DNA of 64,000 nucleotides from Draconibacterium sediminis (GTDB lineage: Bacteria > Bacteroidota > Bacteroidia > Bacteroidales > Prolixibacteraceae). Positions 46,591-57,100 of this stretch are shown here, piece after piece. Position 1 is the first letter of the stretch. Every line of letters begins with the position of its first letter. The position numbers and the translations under genes were made by a program. Under the pieces are notes generated by a model. It made no database searches. It saw only the letters and a list, made by a program, of their open reading frames with translations, and was not told the DNA's origin. The DNA lies in assembly GCF_000949475.1 (NCBI RefSeq), contig NZ_JRHC01000001.1:1116001-1180000 (forward strand). The letters run 5' to 3'.

Positions 46591-47490
46591 ATGAGAATAA
46601 CAAGCAGTAAACGAATATTGGTGCTAATAGTTGCTTTTATAAGCTGCACTTTAACCGTTCAGTCTCAGGAAAAACATCACAATTATTTTTTCGAAGATTT
46701 TGATTCTTCAACTTCACAACTATTTAAATATGGTTCTGTTGGGGAAAAAGCTGATTTTACCTGGAAAATCGGAGTCGAATCCACCACAGAGCCCGGAACC
46801 AATATTCTATTGTTTAAAATTAATCCCGCTGAGGAAGCCGGGGCAGGAAAAGGACCTGAAATTATTTCAAACAATTTCACACATTTTGGTTCTTATGCCG
46901 CACGTTTAAAAGTTCCTGATGTACGAGATGTTCAACCAAATGTAGGAGCTGTGGTAGGTTATTTTACTTATTTTTCGGATACTATAGCCGGACTAAGCGA
47001 AATCGACTTTGAATGGCTTATTGCCGATCCGGAAATTATTTATATTGGTACATGGACCGGATTTCAAGGAAAACTTAGAAGGATAGGCCGAGTTATTAAT
47101 ATGGCTAGCGGTACTATTTATGAAACCAGTACCAGGGAAAACCATAACGGCATAAGCGCTCCTCTGACCGGTGCTCAATGTCAGCCTGAAACAATTCAAG
47201 CTATTGAAGGCTTTGATGCATCATCACAATTCCACACTTACGGATTTGATTGGTATTCCGACTCAATTAGATGGTGGATGATTCATCCGGCGACTAACGA
47301 TACGATTGTTTTATGGAATTATAAAGGTTCGCAAATGGGTATACCTCAAAACAGTTCGTTATACCGGATGAATTTTTGGCATACCGATAACTGGCCAGTT
47401 GTAAGCAATCCAACTTCAATTGAAAAACCAAAAAAACGATTTGAGCTTGAGGTTGACTGGATGTCTTATGATCCGTTAAAAAAACAATAA
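46591..47490 (+). CDS. GH16-family beta-glucanase/galactanase-like protein, exported
   Basis: Signal peptide 1-26 (ending TVQS-QEK), then a jelly-roll domain. The catalytic strand reads SEIDFEWL with E137 (nucleophile), D139 and E141 (acid/base), the ExDxE form seen in lichenase and XTH-like GH16 members. Supporting parts: YAARLKVPDV, FHTYGFDWYSDSIRWWM and MNFWHTDNW. 299 residues. Substrate unknown: licheninase, xyloglucanase or another beta-glucan/galactan. It is located between a fragment and the full copy of yaaA, an inserted-gene arrangement, with AT-richer codon use than the 38.5 kb GH36. Confidence 0.85.
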   Translation: MRITSSKRILVLIVAFISCTLTVQSQEKHHNYFFEDFDSSTSQLFKYGSVGEKADFTWKIGVESTTEPGTNILLFKINPAEEAGAGKGPEIISNNFTHFGSYAARLKVPDVRDVQPNVGAVVGYFTYFSDTIAGLSEIDFEWLIADPEIIYIGTWTGFQGKLRRIGRVINMASGTIYETSTRENHNGISAPLTGAQCQPETIQAIEGFDASSQFHTYGFDWYSDSIRWWMIHPATNDTIVLWNYKGSQMGIPQNSSLYRMNFWHTDNWPVVSNPTSIEKPKKRFELEVDWMSYDPLKKQ

Positions 47491-47558
47491 AAAAGTCCTC
47501 AACGGAATCGGATTCCTAGTCAGCTTTGCTGCGGGGAGTTTCAATCAATAACTACCAT

Positions 47559-47669
47559 AATGCTGAACTTTAAAAAAGAAAAGCTGTTAAATTTGAAAAA
47601 GAAAATCAGAACATATGCTAATCGTAATATCACCGGCAAAATCGCTGGATTATAAAACATCACCGGTAA
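47559..47669 (+). repeat. Direct repeat partner at the start of intact yaaA
   Basis: Second copy of the 111-bp sequence at 46452-46562, AATGCTGAACTT..AAAAAAGAAAAGCTGTT then CAGAA.ATATGCTAATCGTA. Copies are about 1.1 kb apart and enclose the GH16 gene. Confidence 0.88.
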
Positions 47670-48382
47670 CCACGACCTACACCATGCCCGACATGCTCGA
47701 CGAGTCGGAAAAGATACTTCCGAAACTGCGGAAGATGAAACCCAAACAACTTTCGGAGTTGATGGGAATTTCGGCCAGCCTGGGGCAACTGAATTATGAT
47801 CGTTTTCAAACCTGGCACCAGCCATTTACGCCCGAAAATGCCAAACAGGCGGTTCTGGCTTTTAGTGGCGATGTTTTCCAGGGACTGGAAGCACCTTCAA
47901 TGAGTGAAGAACAATTGTTGAAGTTACAATCGAAGTTGCGGATTCTATCTGGCTTATATGGTGTATTACGCCCGTTAGATTTGATGCAACCTTACCGCCT
48001 TGAGATGGGGACAAAAATCAAAATACAACGTTCTGCCGATCTGTATGCTTTCTGGAAAAACAAAATTACGCCAAAAGTGCAGGAAGCCATTGATGAGTCG
48101 GGGAGTAAGGTGCTGATTAACCTGGCATCGAACGAATACTACAAAAGTATCGACACCAAAAAACTGGATGCCGAAATTATAACACCGCAGTTTAAAGATA
48201 TGAAGAATGGTCAGTACAAAATGATCTCTTTCTTTGCCAAAAAAGCACGTGGCCTGATGACACGTTTTATTGTTGAGAATGACATTGATAATGTGAACGA
48301 TCTGCAGGCTTTTGATGCTGAGGGGTATGTTTATAATCCGCGTTTATCGAAGGTTGGGAATCCGGTGTTTACACGGGGGTGA
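47615..48382 (+). CDS. yaaA: Peroxide stress protein YaaA (UPF0246/DUF328)
   Basis: 255-residue cytoplasmic protein that in E. coli lowers free iron during H2O2 stress. Family hallmarks: MLIVISPAKSLDYKT start, QLNYDRFQTWHQPFTPENAKQAVLAFSGDVFQGLEA, LRILSGLYGVLRPLDLMQPYRLEMGTK and LINLASNEYYKSID. The sequence is complete and in frame. A truncated copy lies 1.1 kb upstream. Confidence 0.94.
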   Translation: MLIVISPAKSLDYKTSPVTTTYTMPDMLDESEKILPKLRKMKPKQLSELMGISASLGQLNYDRFQTWHQPFTPENAKQAVLAFSGDVFQGLEAPSMSEEQLLKLQSKLRILSGLYGVLRPLDLMQPYRLEMGTKIKIQRSADLYAFWKNKITPKVQEAIDESGSKVLINLASNEYYKSIDTKKLDAEIITPQFKDMKNGQYKMISFFAKKARGLMTRFIVENDIDNVNDLQAFDAEGYVYNPRLSKVGNPVFTRG

Positions 48383-48390
48383 TTGGGGGC

Positions 48391-48530
48391 AAATTTCCCC
48401 TCCTGTCAGGAGGGGGGAACCGCGTTTACGGCGGTGGGGTGGTAAGAGTTGATCGAAACAATAACACCACCTCCCCACTGATTCCGTTGCACTCCATCAG
48501 TGGTACTCCTCCTCAAAGGAGGAGAAATTG
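48391..48530. repeat. 140-bp palindromic intergenic element
   Basis: Outer arms AATTTCCCCTCCT (48392-48404) and AGGAGGAGAAATT (48517-48529) pair over 12 of 13; inner arms GGCGGTGGGGTGGT and ACACCACCTCCCCAC pair too. No ORF. Similar CCTCC-type motifs occur at 1652-1701. Confidence 0.7.
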
Positions 48531-48543
48531 GGCAGTAAAAAAC

Positions 48544-48578
48544 AAAAATGCCAGCTGAGTTTTCAGCTGGCATTTTTT
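48544..48578. terminator. Bidirectional terminator before DUF3127 gene end
   Basis: Perfect arms AAAAATGCCAGCTGA / TCAGCTGGCATTTTT with a 4-nt loop; 24 bp past the minus-strand stop at 48602. Confidence 0.88.
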
Positions 48579-48601
48579 ATTAATCCTTAATCGTTCGTCC
48601 T

Positions 48602-48973
48602 TTAAAACGGCAAATCTCCGGCCGAATCTTCCGATGGTTCAGGTGGAATATCATCCATCCCGAACTCCGGTGGTGGCTCGGGTAAGTTACCGTCGGCGCT
48701 TACTTTATCAATCTTCCAGGCATTAATATTGTGAAACCAGCGTCCGTTATATTCGCGCGATTCCAGGTTAAAAGATACATCAACTTCCTCTCCTGCAGAC
48801 AGTCCCTTTACCAAATCAACTTTATCGCCAAATAAAGTAAAACATACCTTACGTGGATATTGCTCGTCTGTTTCAATTACAAATTCTTGTTTGCTCCATT
48901 CTTTTCCTGCACGGCTTACACCCGATTCAGGTTTTAAAATCTGATCAACTTTTCCTTTTACGCTTAATGCCAT
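48602..48973 (-). CDS. DUF3127 domain protein with SSB-like C-terminal tip
   Basis: 123-residue protein of the DUF3127 family, common in Bacteroidota. Beta-rich core (VKGKVDQILKPESGVSRAGKEWSKQEFVIET, KVCFTLFGDKVDLVKGL, VDVSFNLESREYNGRWFHNINAWKIDKV) suggests an OB fold. It is followed by an acidic, Pro-rich tail ending SEDSAGDLPF. That end resembles the D-D-x-P-F tip by which SSB proteins recruit partners. DNA or RNA binding is inference. Confidence 0.88.
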   Translation of the reverse strand: MALSVKGKVDQILKPESGVSRAGKEWSKQEFVIETDEQYPRKVCFTLFGDKVDLVKGLSAGEEVDVSFNLESREYNGRWFHNINAWKIDKVSADGNLPEPPPEFGMDDIPPEPSEDSAGDLPF

Positions 48974-49012
48974 TTCCTAATTTTTTATTTCAGGAACGAA
49001 GATAAAAAAAAG

Positions 49013-49047
49013 AAACCCTTTGCCTAAAAACAGACAAAGGGTTTTTT
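49013..49047. terminator. Terminator downstream of the FKBP pair
   Basis: Arms AAACCCTTTG (49013-49022) and CAAAGGGTTT; T-rich on both sides. It ends the minus-strand FKBP transcript at 49068. Confidence 0.85.
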
Positions 49048-49067
49048 TCAACAATAGTTTTTGTTGC

Positions 49068-49775
49068 TTATTCTTTAACTATCTCCAGTAATTCAACTTC
49101 GAAAATTAAAGCCATATTTGGTTCAATTGCTCCTCCCGGACGTGGGTTAGCCCCATAAGCTATATCAGAAGGGATATAGATTTTCCATTTTGATCCAACC
49201 GGCATTAGTTGTAAGGCTTCAGTCCAACCCGGAATTACCTGGGTAACACCAAATACAATTGGCTCACCTCTGTCAACTGAACTGTCGAAAACAGTACCGT
49301 CGATTAACGTTCCGTGGTAGTGTACGCGCACTTTATCTGTTTCACCTGGTTTTTCGCCAGTACCTTCAGTAAGTACTTCGTATTGTAAACCGCTTTCGGT
49401 AGTTGTTACTCCTTCGCGTTTTCCATTCTCTTCCAAAAATTTGTTGCCTTCTTCAAGGTTTGCCTGATTTTCGCGCTCGCTGGCTTCACGGAAAAAACGC
49501 TGTACCAATGCGTTTGCGTCAGCTTCTGTAATTTCTACTTCTTCGCCTAACGATGCTAAACGGAAAGCTGCAGCCATTGCTTCAAGATTCATCTCTTCGC
49601 TTCCGGGAGCAGTTTCAAGTTGTTGTTTGTTGTTGGCACCAACCAAAACTCCAATTGCATAACTTACTGAATCGGCACTGGTTTCCAATTTTACCGATGC
49701 CGGACCACCTTGCTGGCACGAAGTAGCAGCAACAATCAATGCCACTACAAATACATAAATAATACTGTTCTTCAT
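49068..49775 (-). CDS. FKBP-type peptidyl-prolyl isomerase, lipoprotein
   Basis: 235 residues. Signal peptide and lipobox (VAATSC, Cys20) place it in the envelope. N-terminal FKBP-N dimerisation domain (about 30-125, SVSYAIGVLVGANNKQQLE), then the FKBP domain (130-233): TEKPGETDKVRVHYHGTLIDGTVFDSSVDRGEPIVFGVTQVIPGWTEALQLMPVGSKWKIYIPSDIAYG. Folding catalyst for exported proteins. The paralogue 39 bp upstream is closely similar in the FKBP domain. Confidence 0.93.
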   Translation of the reverse strand: MKNSIIYVFVVALIVAATSCQQGGPASVKLETSADSVSYAIGVLVGANNKQQLETAPGSEEMNLEAMAAAFRLASLGEEVEITEADANALVQRFFREASERENQANLEEGNKFLEENGKREGVTTTESGLQYEVLTEGTGEKPGETDKVRVHYHGTLIDGTVFDSSVDRGEPIVFGVTQVIPGWTEALQLMPVGSKWKIYIPSDIAYGANPRPGGAIEPNMALIFEVELLEIVKE

Positions 49776-49814
49776 TTGTTAATTTTTTTTGGCCGTTAGC
49801 CGACCGTATTTTTA

Positions 49815-50429
49815 TTATTCTACAATTTCTAATAATTCAACCTCGAAAATAAGGGTAGCGTTTGGTCCGATAACTCCGCCTGCTCCGTTCGGTCCGTAAG
49901 CCAGGTTTGAAGGAATATACAGTTTCCATTTTGAGCCAACCGACATCAATTGTAAGGCTTCAACCCATCCCGGAATTACACCGTTTACAGGGAATACAGC
50001 TGGTTGGTTGCGCTCTACCGAACTATCGAAAACAGTACCGTCTACCAATGTACCGTGGTAGTGACATTTTACCTGGTTGCCGGCGGTTGGAATGTCGCCT
50101 TCTCCTTCGGTTATTACTTCGTACTGTAATCCGCTGGGCAATTGAATCACACCTTCGTTTTTAGCGTTATCGGCTAAAAAGGCATTGCCTTCTTCAAGGT
50201 TTTTATTGCCATCGGCAGCTTGCGACTCGGCCATGAATGACTCGAGAATCTGGTTGGCGTCTTCAGGTTTCATTCTTGGTGGAACGCCTGAGAAAACATC
50301 CTGCAAAGCTGTAATGAAAGCGGTTGGATGAACGGTTTTAACTCCTGATTGGATGAGATTTGCAGAAATACTCATTCCTAGTGCATAACTAAATTTTTGT
50401 AAATCGTCTTTTAATTCGAAATCTGCCAT
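49815..50429 (-). CDS. FKBP-type peptidyl-prolyl isomerase, cytoplasmic form
   Basis: 204 residues from ATG at 50429 (MADFELKDDLQKFSYALGMSISANL); the 32 codons upstream are not hydrophobic enough for a signal peptide and are probably untranslated. Same FKBP-N plus FKBP layout as the neighbouring lipoprotein (VKCHYHGTLVDGTVFDSSVERNQPAVFPVNGVIPGWVEALQLMSVGSKWKLYIPSNLAYG). The pair looks like a tandem duplication whose products went to different compartments. Same operon, 39-bp gap. Confidence 0.93.
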   Translation of the reverse strand: MADFELKDDLQKFSYALGMSISANLIQSGVKTVHPTAFITALQDVFSGVPPRMKPEDANQILESFMAESQAADGNKNLEEGNAFLADNAKNEGVIQLPSGLQYEVITEGEGDIPTAGNQVKCHYHGTLVDGTVFDSSVERNQPAVFPVNGVIPGWVEALQLMSVGSKWKLYIPSNLAYGPNGAGGVIGPNATLIFEVELLEIVE

Positions 50430-50607
50430 TTTATTTTTTTCTGAATTCAAGTGGGCGAAGATAAAGTAATTTTTTGGTAATAAGGTAATTGAAGTTTTAT
50501 AATTTGGCGGAGAATTTAAATTCAAAAAAAATAGTCTTTTATGGTAATTATAAGCTGATTAACTTTACAAATGTATTGATGCTATAATTACAGACAACAT
50601 TAGTCTT

Positions 50608-51852
50608 ATGCGATCGACCACATTATTTTTCGAAAATTTGAGAGTAGCTTTCTCTTCGGTAAAAAGCAACCTGTTGCGCACCACGCTTACCGTTATGATT
50701 ATTGCAGTGGGAATAACAGCCTTGGTTGGAATTTTAACAGCTATCGATTCGATAAAAAACTCGATAACCAAAGAATTTGCCGTGATGGGTGCCAACACTT
50801 TTTCGATTACAAGCGGAGGATTGCGCACGCAGGGAAATATTCGCTATCGTACAAAAAACTACTCGTACATTTCGTACTATCAGGCAAAGGAATTTAAGGA
50901 GCTTTTCGATTTTCCGGCAACAACATCTATTTCGGTTTCGTCGACCGGGGCAGCCACGATAAAATACCAGTCGGAAAAGACAAATCCAAATATTGCTGTT
51001 CGTGGAATCGACGAAAATTATCTGGGAACAGCGGGTTACGAAATTGGAACGGGCAGAAGTTTTAGTAATCACGACATTCAGGATGGCCGGAATGTGGTGC
51101 TTCTGGGCAGTAGTTTGGCGAAAAGTTTATTTAAAGGAGGCGAAAATCCCTTGCAAAAAGTGGTGAGTATAGGTAGCGGAAAATACAAAGTTGTTGGTGT
51201 TTTAAAAGAAAAGGGGAGTGGTTTTGGAATGAACAGCGATAGGATTTGTTTTATTCCGTTCACAAATTCAAGAGCTTATTTCTCGCGTCCCAACATGAAT
51301 TTTGATGTGCAGGTAAAAGTTGATCGTCCGGAGTTGATGGATGCGGCAGTGGGGCAGGCCGAAGCCATTTTCAGGGTGGTTCGTAATTTAGATCCACTCG
51401 ACGATTCGGACTTTAGCATCGAAAAAAGTGATAACCTGGCCAACATGCTTCTGGAAAATATTAAGAATATTACGCTGGTGGCAACAATAATAGGGTTGAT
51501 TACTTTGTTCGGTGCGGCCATTGGCTTAATGAATATTATGCTGGTAACGGTAACCGAACGTACCCGCGAAATTGGGGTCAGGAAAGCTATCGGAGCCAAA
51601 AGTACTACCGTAAAACAGCAGTTTCTGATGGAAGCAATTCTTGTTGGGCAAATGGGCGGATTTGTAGGAATAATCCTTGGAATACTGGCCGGGAATGGCG
51701 TTGCCCGTTTAATTGATTCACCTTTCTTTATCCCATGGACCTGGATCATTCTGGGTGTTGTGTTGTGTTTTATTGTGGGAATTATTTCCGGTTATTATCC
51801 GGCACAAAAAGCTTCAAAGCTCGATCCGATCGAATCATTACGTTACGAGTAG
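50608..51852 (+). CDS. ABC transporter permease, MacB/FtsX type
   Basis: 414-residue inner-membrane protein: one N-terminal helix ([26 protein letters not shown]), a large MacB periplasmic core (about 45-265), then the FtsX domain with three helices ([59 protein letters not shown]) and the motif [16 protein letters not shown]. Probably exports or mechanotransmits a substrate with an ATPase encoded elsewhere; no ATPase or fusion protein is adjacent. A TAACTTTA box (7/8 of the promoter consensus) lies upstream near 50560. Confidence 0.92.
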   Translation: MRSTTLFFENLRVAFSSVKSNLLRTTLTVMIIAVGITALVGILTAIDSIKNSITKEFAVMGANTFSITSGGLRTQGNIRYRTKNYSYISYYQAKEFKELFDFPATTSISVSSTGAATIKYQSEKTNPNIAVRGIDENYLGTAGYEIGTGRSFSNHDIQDGRNVVLLGSSLAKSLFKGGENPLQKVVSIGSGKYKVVGVLKEKGSGFGMNSDRICFIPFTNSRAYFSRPNMNFDVQVKVDRPELMDAAVGQAEAIFRVVRNLDPLDDSDFSIEKSDNLANMLLENIKNITLVATIIGLITLFGAAIGLMNIMLVTVTERTREIGVRKAIGAKSTTVKQQFLMEAILVGQMGGFVGIILGILAGNGVARLIDSPFFIPWTWIILGVVLCFIVGIISGYYPAQKASKLDPIESLRYE

Positions 51853-51880
51853 GAAGAAAAGGTAAAAGTAAAAAGTTGAA

Positions 51881-51982
51881 AGGCAAAAGTTGAGTGTAGC
51901 GAATTGAAAATCGGCCAAAGCCAAATCCCGACCGTAGCGTCGGTAGCAAAAGTGTTTGTCATCTCGAAGCGAAGCGAGAGAT
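51881..51982 (+). repeat. Dispersed hairpin repeat family A, copy 3, plus a short hairpin
   Basis: AGGCAAAAGTTGAGTGTAGC, GAATTGAAAATCGGCCAAAG, CCAAATCCCGACCGTAGCGT, CGGTAGCAAA (51881-51950). One base of the CCCGAC/GTCGGT hairpin is changed. Directly after, ATCTCG..CGAGAGAT (51961-51982) forms a further hairpin of the widely seen 'TCTCG..GCGAGAGAT' repeat kind. The rest of 51853-52110 is without a gene. Confidence 0.8.
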
Positions 51983-52110
51983 CTGTTAGTGCTTATACGA
52001 ATTCAATATCCATCAGTCTTAATTCAATCTCCATCAATCTCATCAACAGAAAAACTCAGTCACTAGTTTTTCAAGTCGTCAGTCCTTCATTCCTTCCAAC
52101 TTCAGTAAAT

Positions 52111-52140
52111 AAAAAAAGGGACGCCTTTCGACATCCCTTT
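52111..52140 (-). terminator. Rho-independent terminator of the gapdh gene
   Basis: Minus-strand arms AAAGGGATGTC / GGCGTCCCTTT followed by a T-run; 24 bp past the stop. Confidence 0.85.
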
Positions 52141-52163
52141 CCATACAGTATATAATTGTAAAA

Positions 52164-53607
<1,444 letters not shown>

Positions 53608-53754
53608 TTACGAATTTGAAGGTGCGGTAATTCCTGTTTGCGGTAATTGTTGGTAACTGTAAGCAGGGCATTTGCACGTTTTGCACGAGCCAATAAAGAG
53701 CGTCAGAATGAACAGGAGTAAGCCGGTTAAAAATGCTTTGGCAATAGCCTTCAT
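53608..53754 (-). CDS. Tiny lipoprotein with KTCKCPAYS motif
   Basis: 48-residue product starting at ATG 53754: MKAIAKAFLTGLLLFILTL signal, lipobox FIGSC, then KTCKCPAYSYQQ and a short tail. The SCKTCKCPAYS pattern is one I recall as a recurring small lipoprotein of Bacteroidota with no known function. The frame continues upstream without a plausible signal, so the internal ATG is chosen. Confidence 0.7.
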   Translation of the reverse strand: MKAIAKAFLTGLLLFILTLFIGSCKTCKCPAYSYQQLPQTGITAPSNS

Positions 53755-54182
53755 TTTGAAAGATAAATTGGATTTTCCTGTAGTGTAATGTCTTGAAAAG
53801 TAGTAGTTTTTGGTATATTTATGGTCGATTCTTTGCATTGCGAAAATTGGTCTCATTACTTATAAGCGAAAAAATAGGTTTTTTATTATATCAATTTAAA
53901 AAAAATAAGCTTAAAATTGTAGGTAAATGCAGAATTTGGACGACATTTTAACCCAAAAAATAGCAGGATATTAACGACTAAGCCTGAAATTTGGTTTAGT
54001 CGTGTTGAAAACATAGTGCCGGAGAATGTCTTTTTTGCAAGTTATATTTTGTACATTGACAGAAATTTAGGCATATATCAAAGATATATAGCGCAAATTG
54101 AAACCAATTTTCCAAAAGGAATAATTAAAATTAGAGATATTAGAATCAACCAATCGCTTAAGTTCAATTTAAAAGAAGTTCT
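53755..54182. other. Non-coding leader region of the T9SS surface protein gene
   Basis: No gene. It contains a hairpin ACGACTAA / TTTAGTCGT at 53974-54002 without a T-run. AT-rich, probably holding promoters for both divergent genes; no exact TAnnTTTG box was identified in a manual scan. Confidence 0.35.
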
Positions 54183-57100
54183 ATGAGAAAAATGTTTACA
54201 AGGATTTTTAGTTTGGTGTTACTTTTCTTAATGGTGGGCTTTGTTACGGAGCTAAAGGCTGCGTGTGACGTCACTATTACTGATACCGCAGCCGCTGTAA
54301 CAGACATCGCCTGTGGAGGAGAAAGCACCGGAGAAATTACAGTATTCTCTGCCGAGGGAGGAACTGTACCATATGCTTATACTCTACAAGTATGGGAAGG
54401 AGACGCTTGGGTAGATGTTACTCCTTATGTTGGTGTAGCTGATACGGTATATTCCGGCCTTCCTTACGGAACTTATAGAGTAGTAGTTGCCGATTCTGAA
54501 AACTGTGTAACAGAAACAGGAAGTATTGATGTTGCTGGCAAGACACCAGCTGATGCAGTGGTAATTAGCAGCCATGATTTTATGGATATGTCGTGTAACG
54601 GAGCAAGTGACGGAGTAATTGAGATCTGGGCTGCAGGAGGTAGCGGGACATATCAATTCAAAATCAATACTAATAGCTGGGTAGACTTTCCGGTTGGATC
54701 CAGTTATAAAAAGATTGTTGTTACCCTGGCAGGAGAATATGACATTCAGGTTCGTGATGCATTAGCTCCGGATTGCACATCCGAGAGTGTAACATTCATC
54801 ATTAGTGAGCCGGCACCCGTTGCGGTATCAACAGCAGTTGATAATGTTAACAGTGTATGTAGTCCTGATGGTGCGTTTACTGTAACAATTTCAGGAGGGC
54901 ATTTGGGGACATATCCAGTCGATTATAATGTATATGTAAACGACGAGTTATGGAGTACAAACATAAGTGGGCCTTCTGTTACCTATACTGATTTAGCTGC
55001 CGGTACGTATAACGTTAAAGTTATTGAAAACTGGGGAGGAGACAATTCCTGCGAAGGATTCGCAACAGCGGAAGTAACTGCTCCTGCGGCAATCTCGGGT
55101 ATAGCTACTGTTACCAAAAACGTATTGTGTAACGGCGGCGCCAATGGCGAAATCATGATAAGCGAAGTTACCGGAGGTGTTGCACCATACCATTTGTACT
55201 TAACGGGTACAGTTACTACAGATATGGCTTACGATGCTGCAGGTGTAAACACTTTTACAGGTCTGGTGGCCGGTACTTACAGTGTTAGAATTGAAGACGC
55301 GGCTGGTTGCGACTTTTCTATTGATGATATAATGGTTGAAGAACCAACAGCTTTAATGTTAAATACTACGCATATACAAGATATAGTATGTATCGAAGAT
55401 GGTAAATTTTCGGTGCAGGTATCTGGCGGAGCAGGTGGTTATAAGTATTTCGCGGAGTTGTCTAAATTACCCGAATATATTACCGTACCGGATGCAGATA
55501 GTTCAGCTTGGCAAACCGACAGTATTTTTACGGTTACTGATCCCGGAACATATTTTGTTTGGGCAATGGATGCCAACGGATGTGTGATTGGAGGAGAAGA
55601 GGATGAGCTTGGAAGTTCGGTCGACGCGTGGAAAGTTGAAATTGAAGAGCCGGTAATGGAAGTTGTTGTTGAAGCGAGTGTGGCAGGTGCGCCGGTTTGT
55701 AATGGCGATTTAACCGGAAGTATCAGTGTGAACGCTGATGATGTAACCATTTACAGGGATGGAGTTATGGTCGAAAATCCCGAATATACGGTTACAATTA
55801 ACGACGAAGAGACTAATACCCTTGAAAACCTTGGAGCCGGTACTTACTATATTATTGTTACGGATGAAAATGGATGTGTAGGACGTGATACGGTTACATT
55901 TACAGAACCTCAGGTTTTAGATGCGCTTCTGGCTAAGGCAGAAGGACAATTTACATGCCCGGGAGACAACATTGGTTATATTGAAACAACAGTTAGCGGA
56001 GGTACTGAAGGCACAGGATTTATGTACCAGCTTTGGCAAAATTCAGTTCTTAAAACAGATTATCAGGAATCGAATTCATTTTTGGTAGCTATTGATAATG
56101 AATATACGGTTGTGGTGATGGACGGAAATGGATGTACGGATACTTCTAATGTTGTGAAAATCGATCCTGTTCCTCCGATTGAATTTGTACTTTCCGACGT
56201 TACTTGTTCTGATGATACAATGGCTTCAGTATGGGTTGAAGTAGCTTTTGAAGAAGGTAGAATGTACCAGGTGCTTTGGCAAAAAATTGAAACCGAAGCA
56301 GGTGATTATACCGATACATCAGCTTGGTTTAACGAGCCAATAAAATTAGACCAGAAGTTTGCCTATAGTTCAGAAGGTAATGATATTATGTATCAGTTTA
56401 CTGTGGTTGATGATAAAGGCTGTGAAGCTGACGTTGAGACCATGAAATTCGACATGGTAACAGCACTTGAATTAACAGTTACTGAAGGCGATGTTGATGG
56501 CTGTACCACAGGTATAACTGTTGCTGCTGCCGGAGGTGTTGCTCCTTACTCTTTTATGGTTAACGGAGAAGTAACAAGCGGAACAGAATTGAGCTTAGGC
56601 GGAGGAACACACGACATTATTGTAACGGATGCACATGGTTGTATGAACGATACAATACTGGAGTTGGCTTACCCAATTAGCATGGATACGCTGATAAGTG
56701 TTTACGTTGGTGATACTACACAATTTGTATACGGAACAATTGATACCGCCCTGGTAGCTGAAGTTGAAGGCGAAACAAGCCACAATTTGTATAATGACAT
56801 TGAGGAAGGATGTATCGAAGAAGTAGTGGTTACACTTGACGCCAGAGAAAGAGCAATGCCTGTTCTTGACTCTGTAAGTCCGAATGGCGTTACAATCGAA
56901 ACAAACCATGCGGTCTTCACCATTGTATTTACTGATGAAATTCCGATAACATTTAACGAATCAGTAAGTGGATTCCTAACTGTAACAGCTGTAGATTCAA
57001 CTGAAGCTACGCTGGTAATACCAATTACAGCTGATATGGTTGATGGAAATACAATTACAATTGACTACGATTATTTGGTACTTGGAGCACTGGCAATTAA

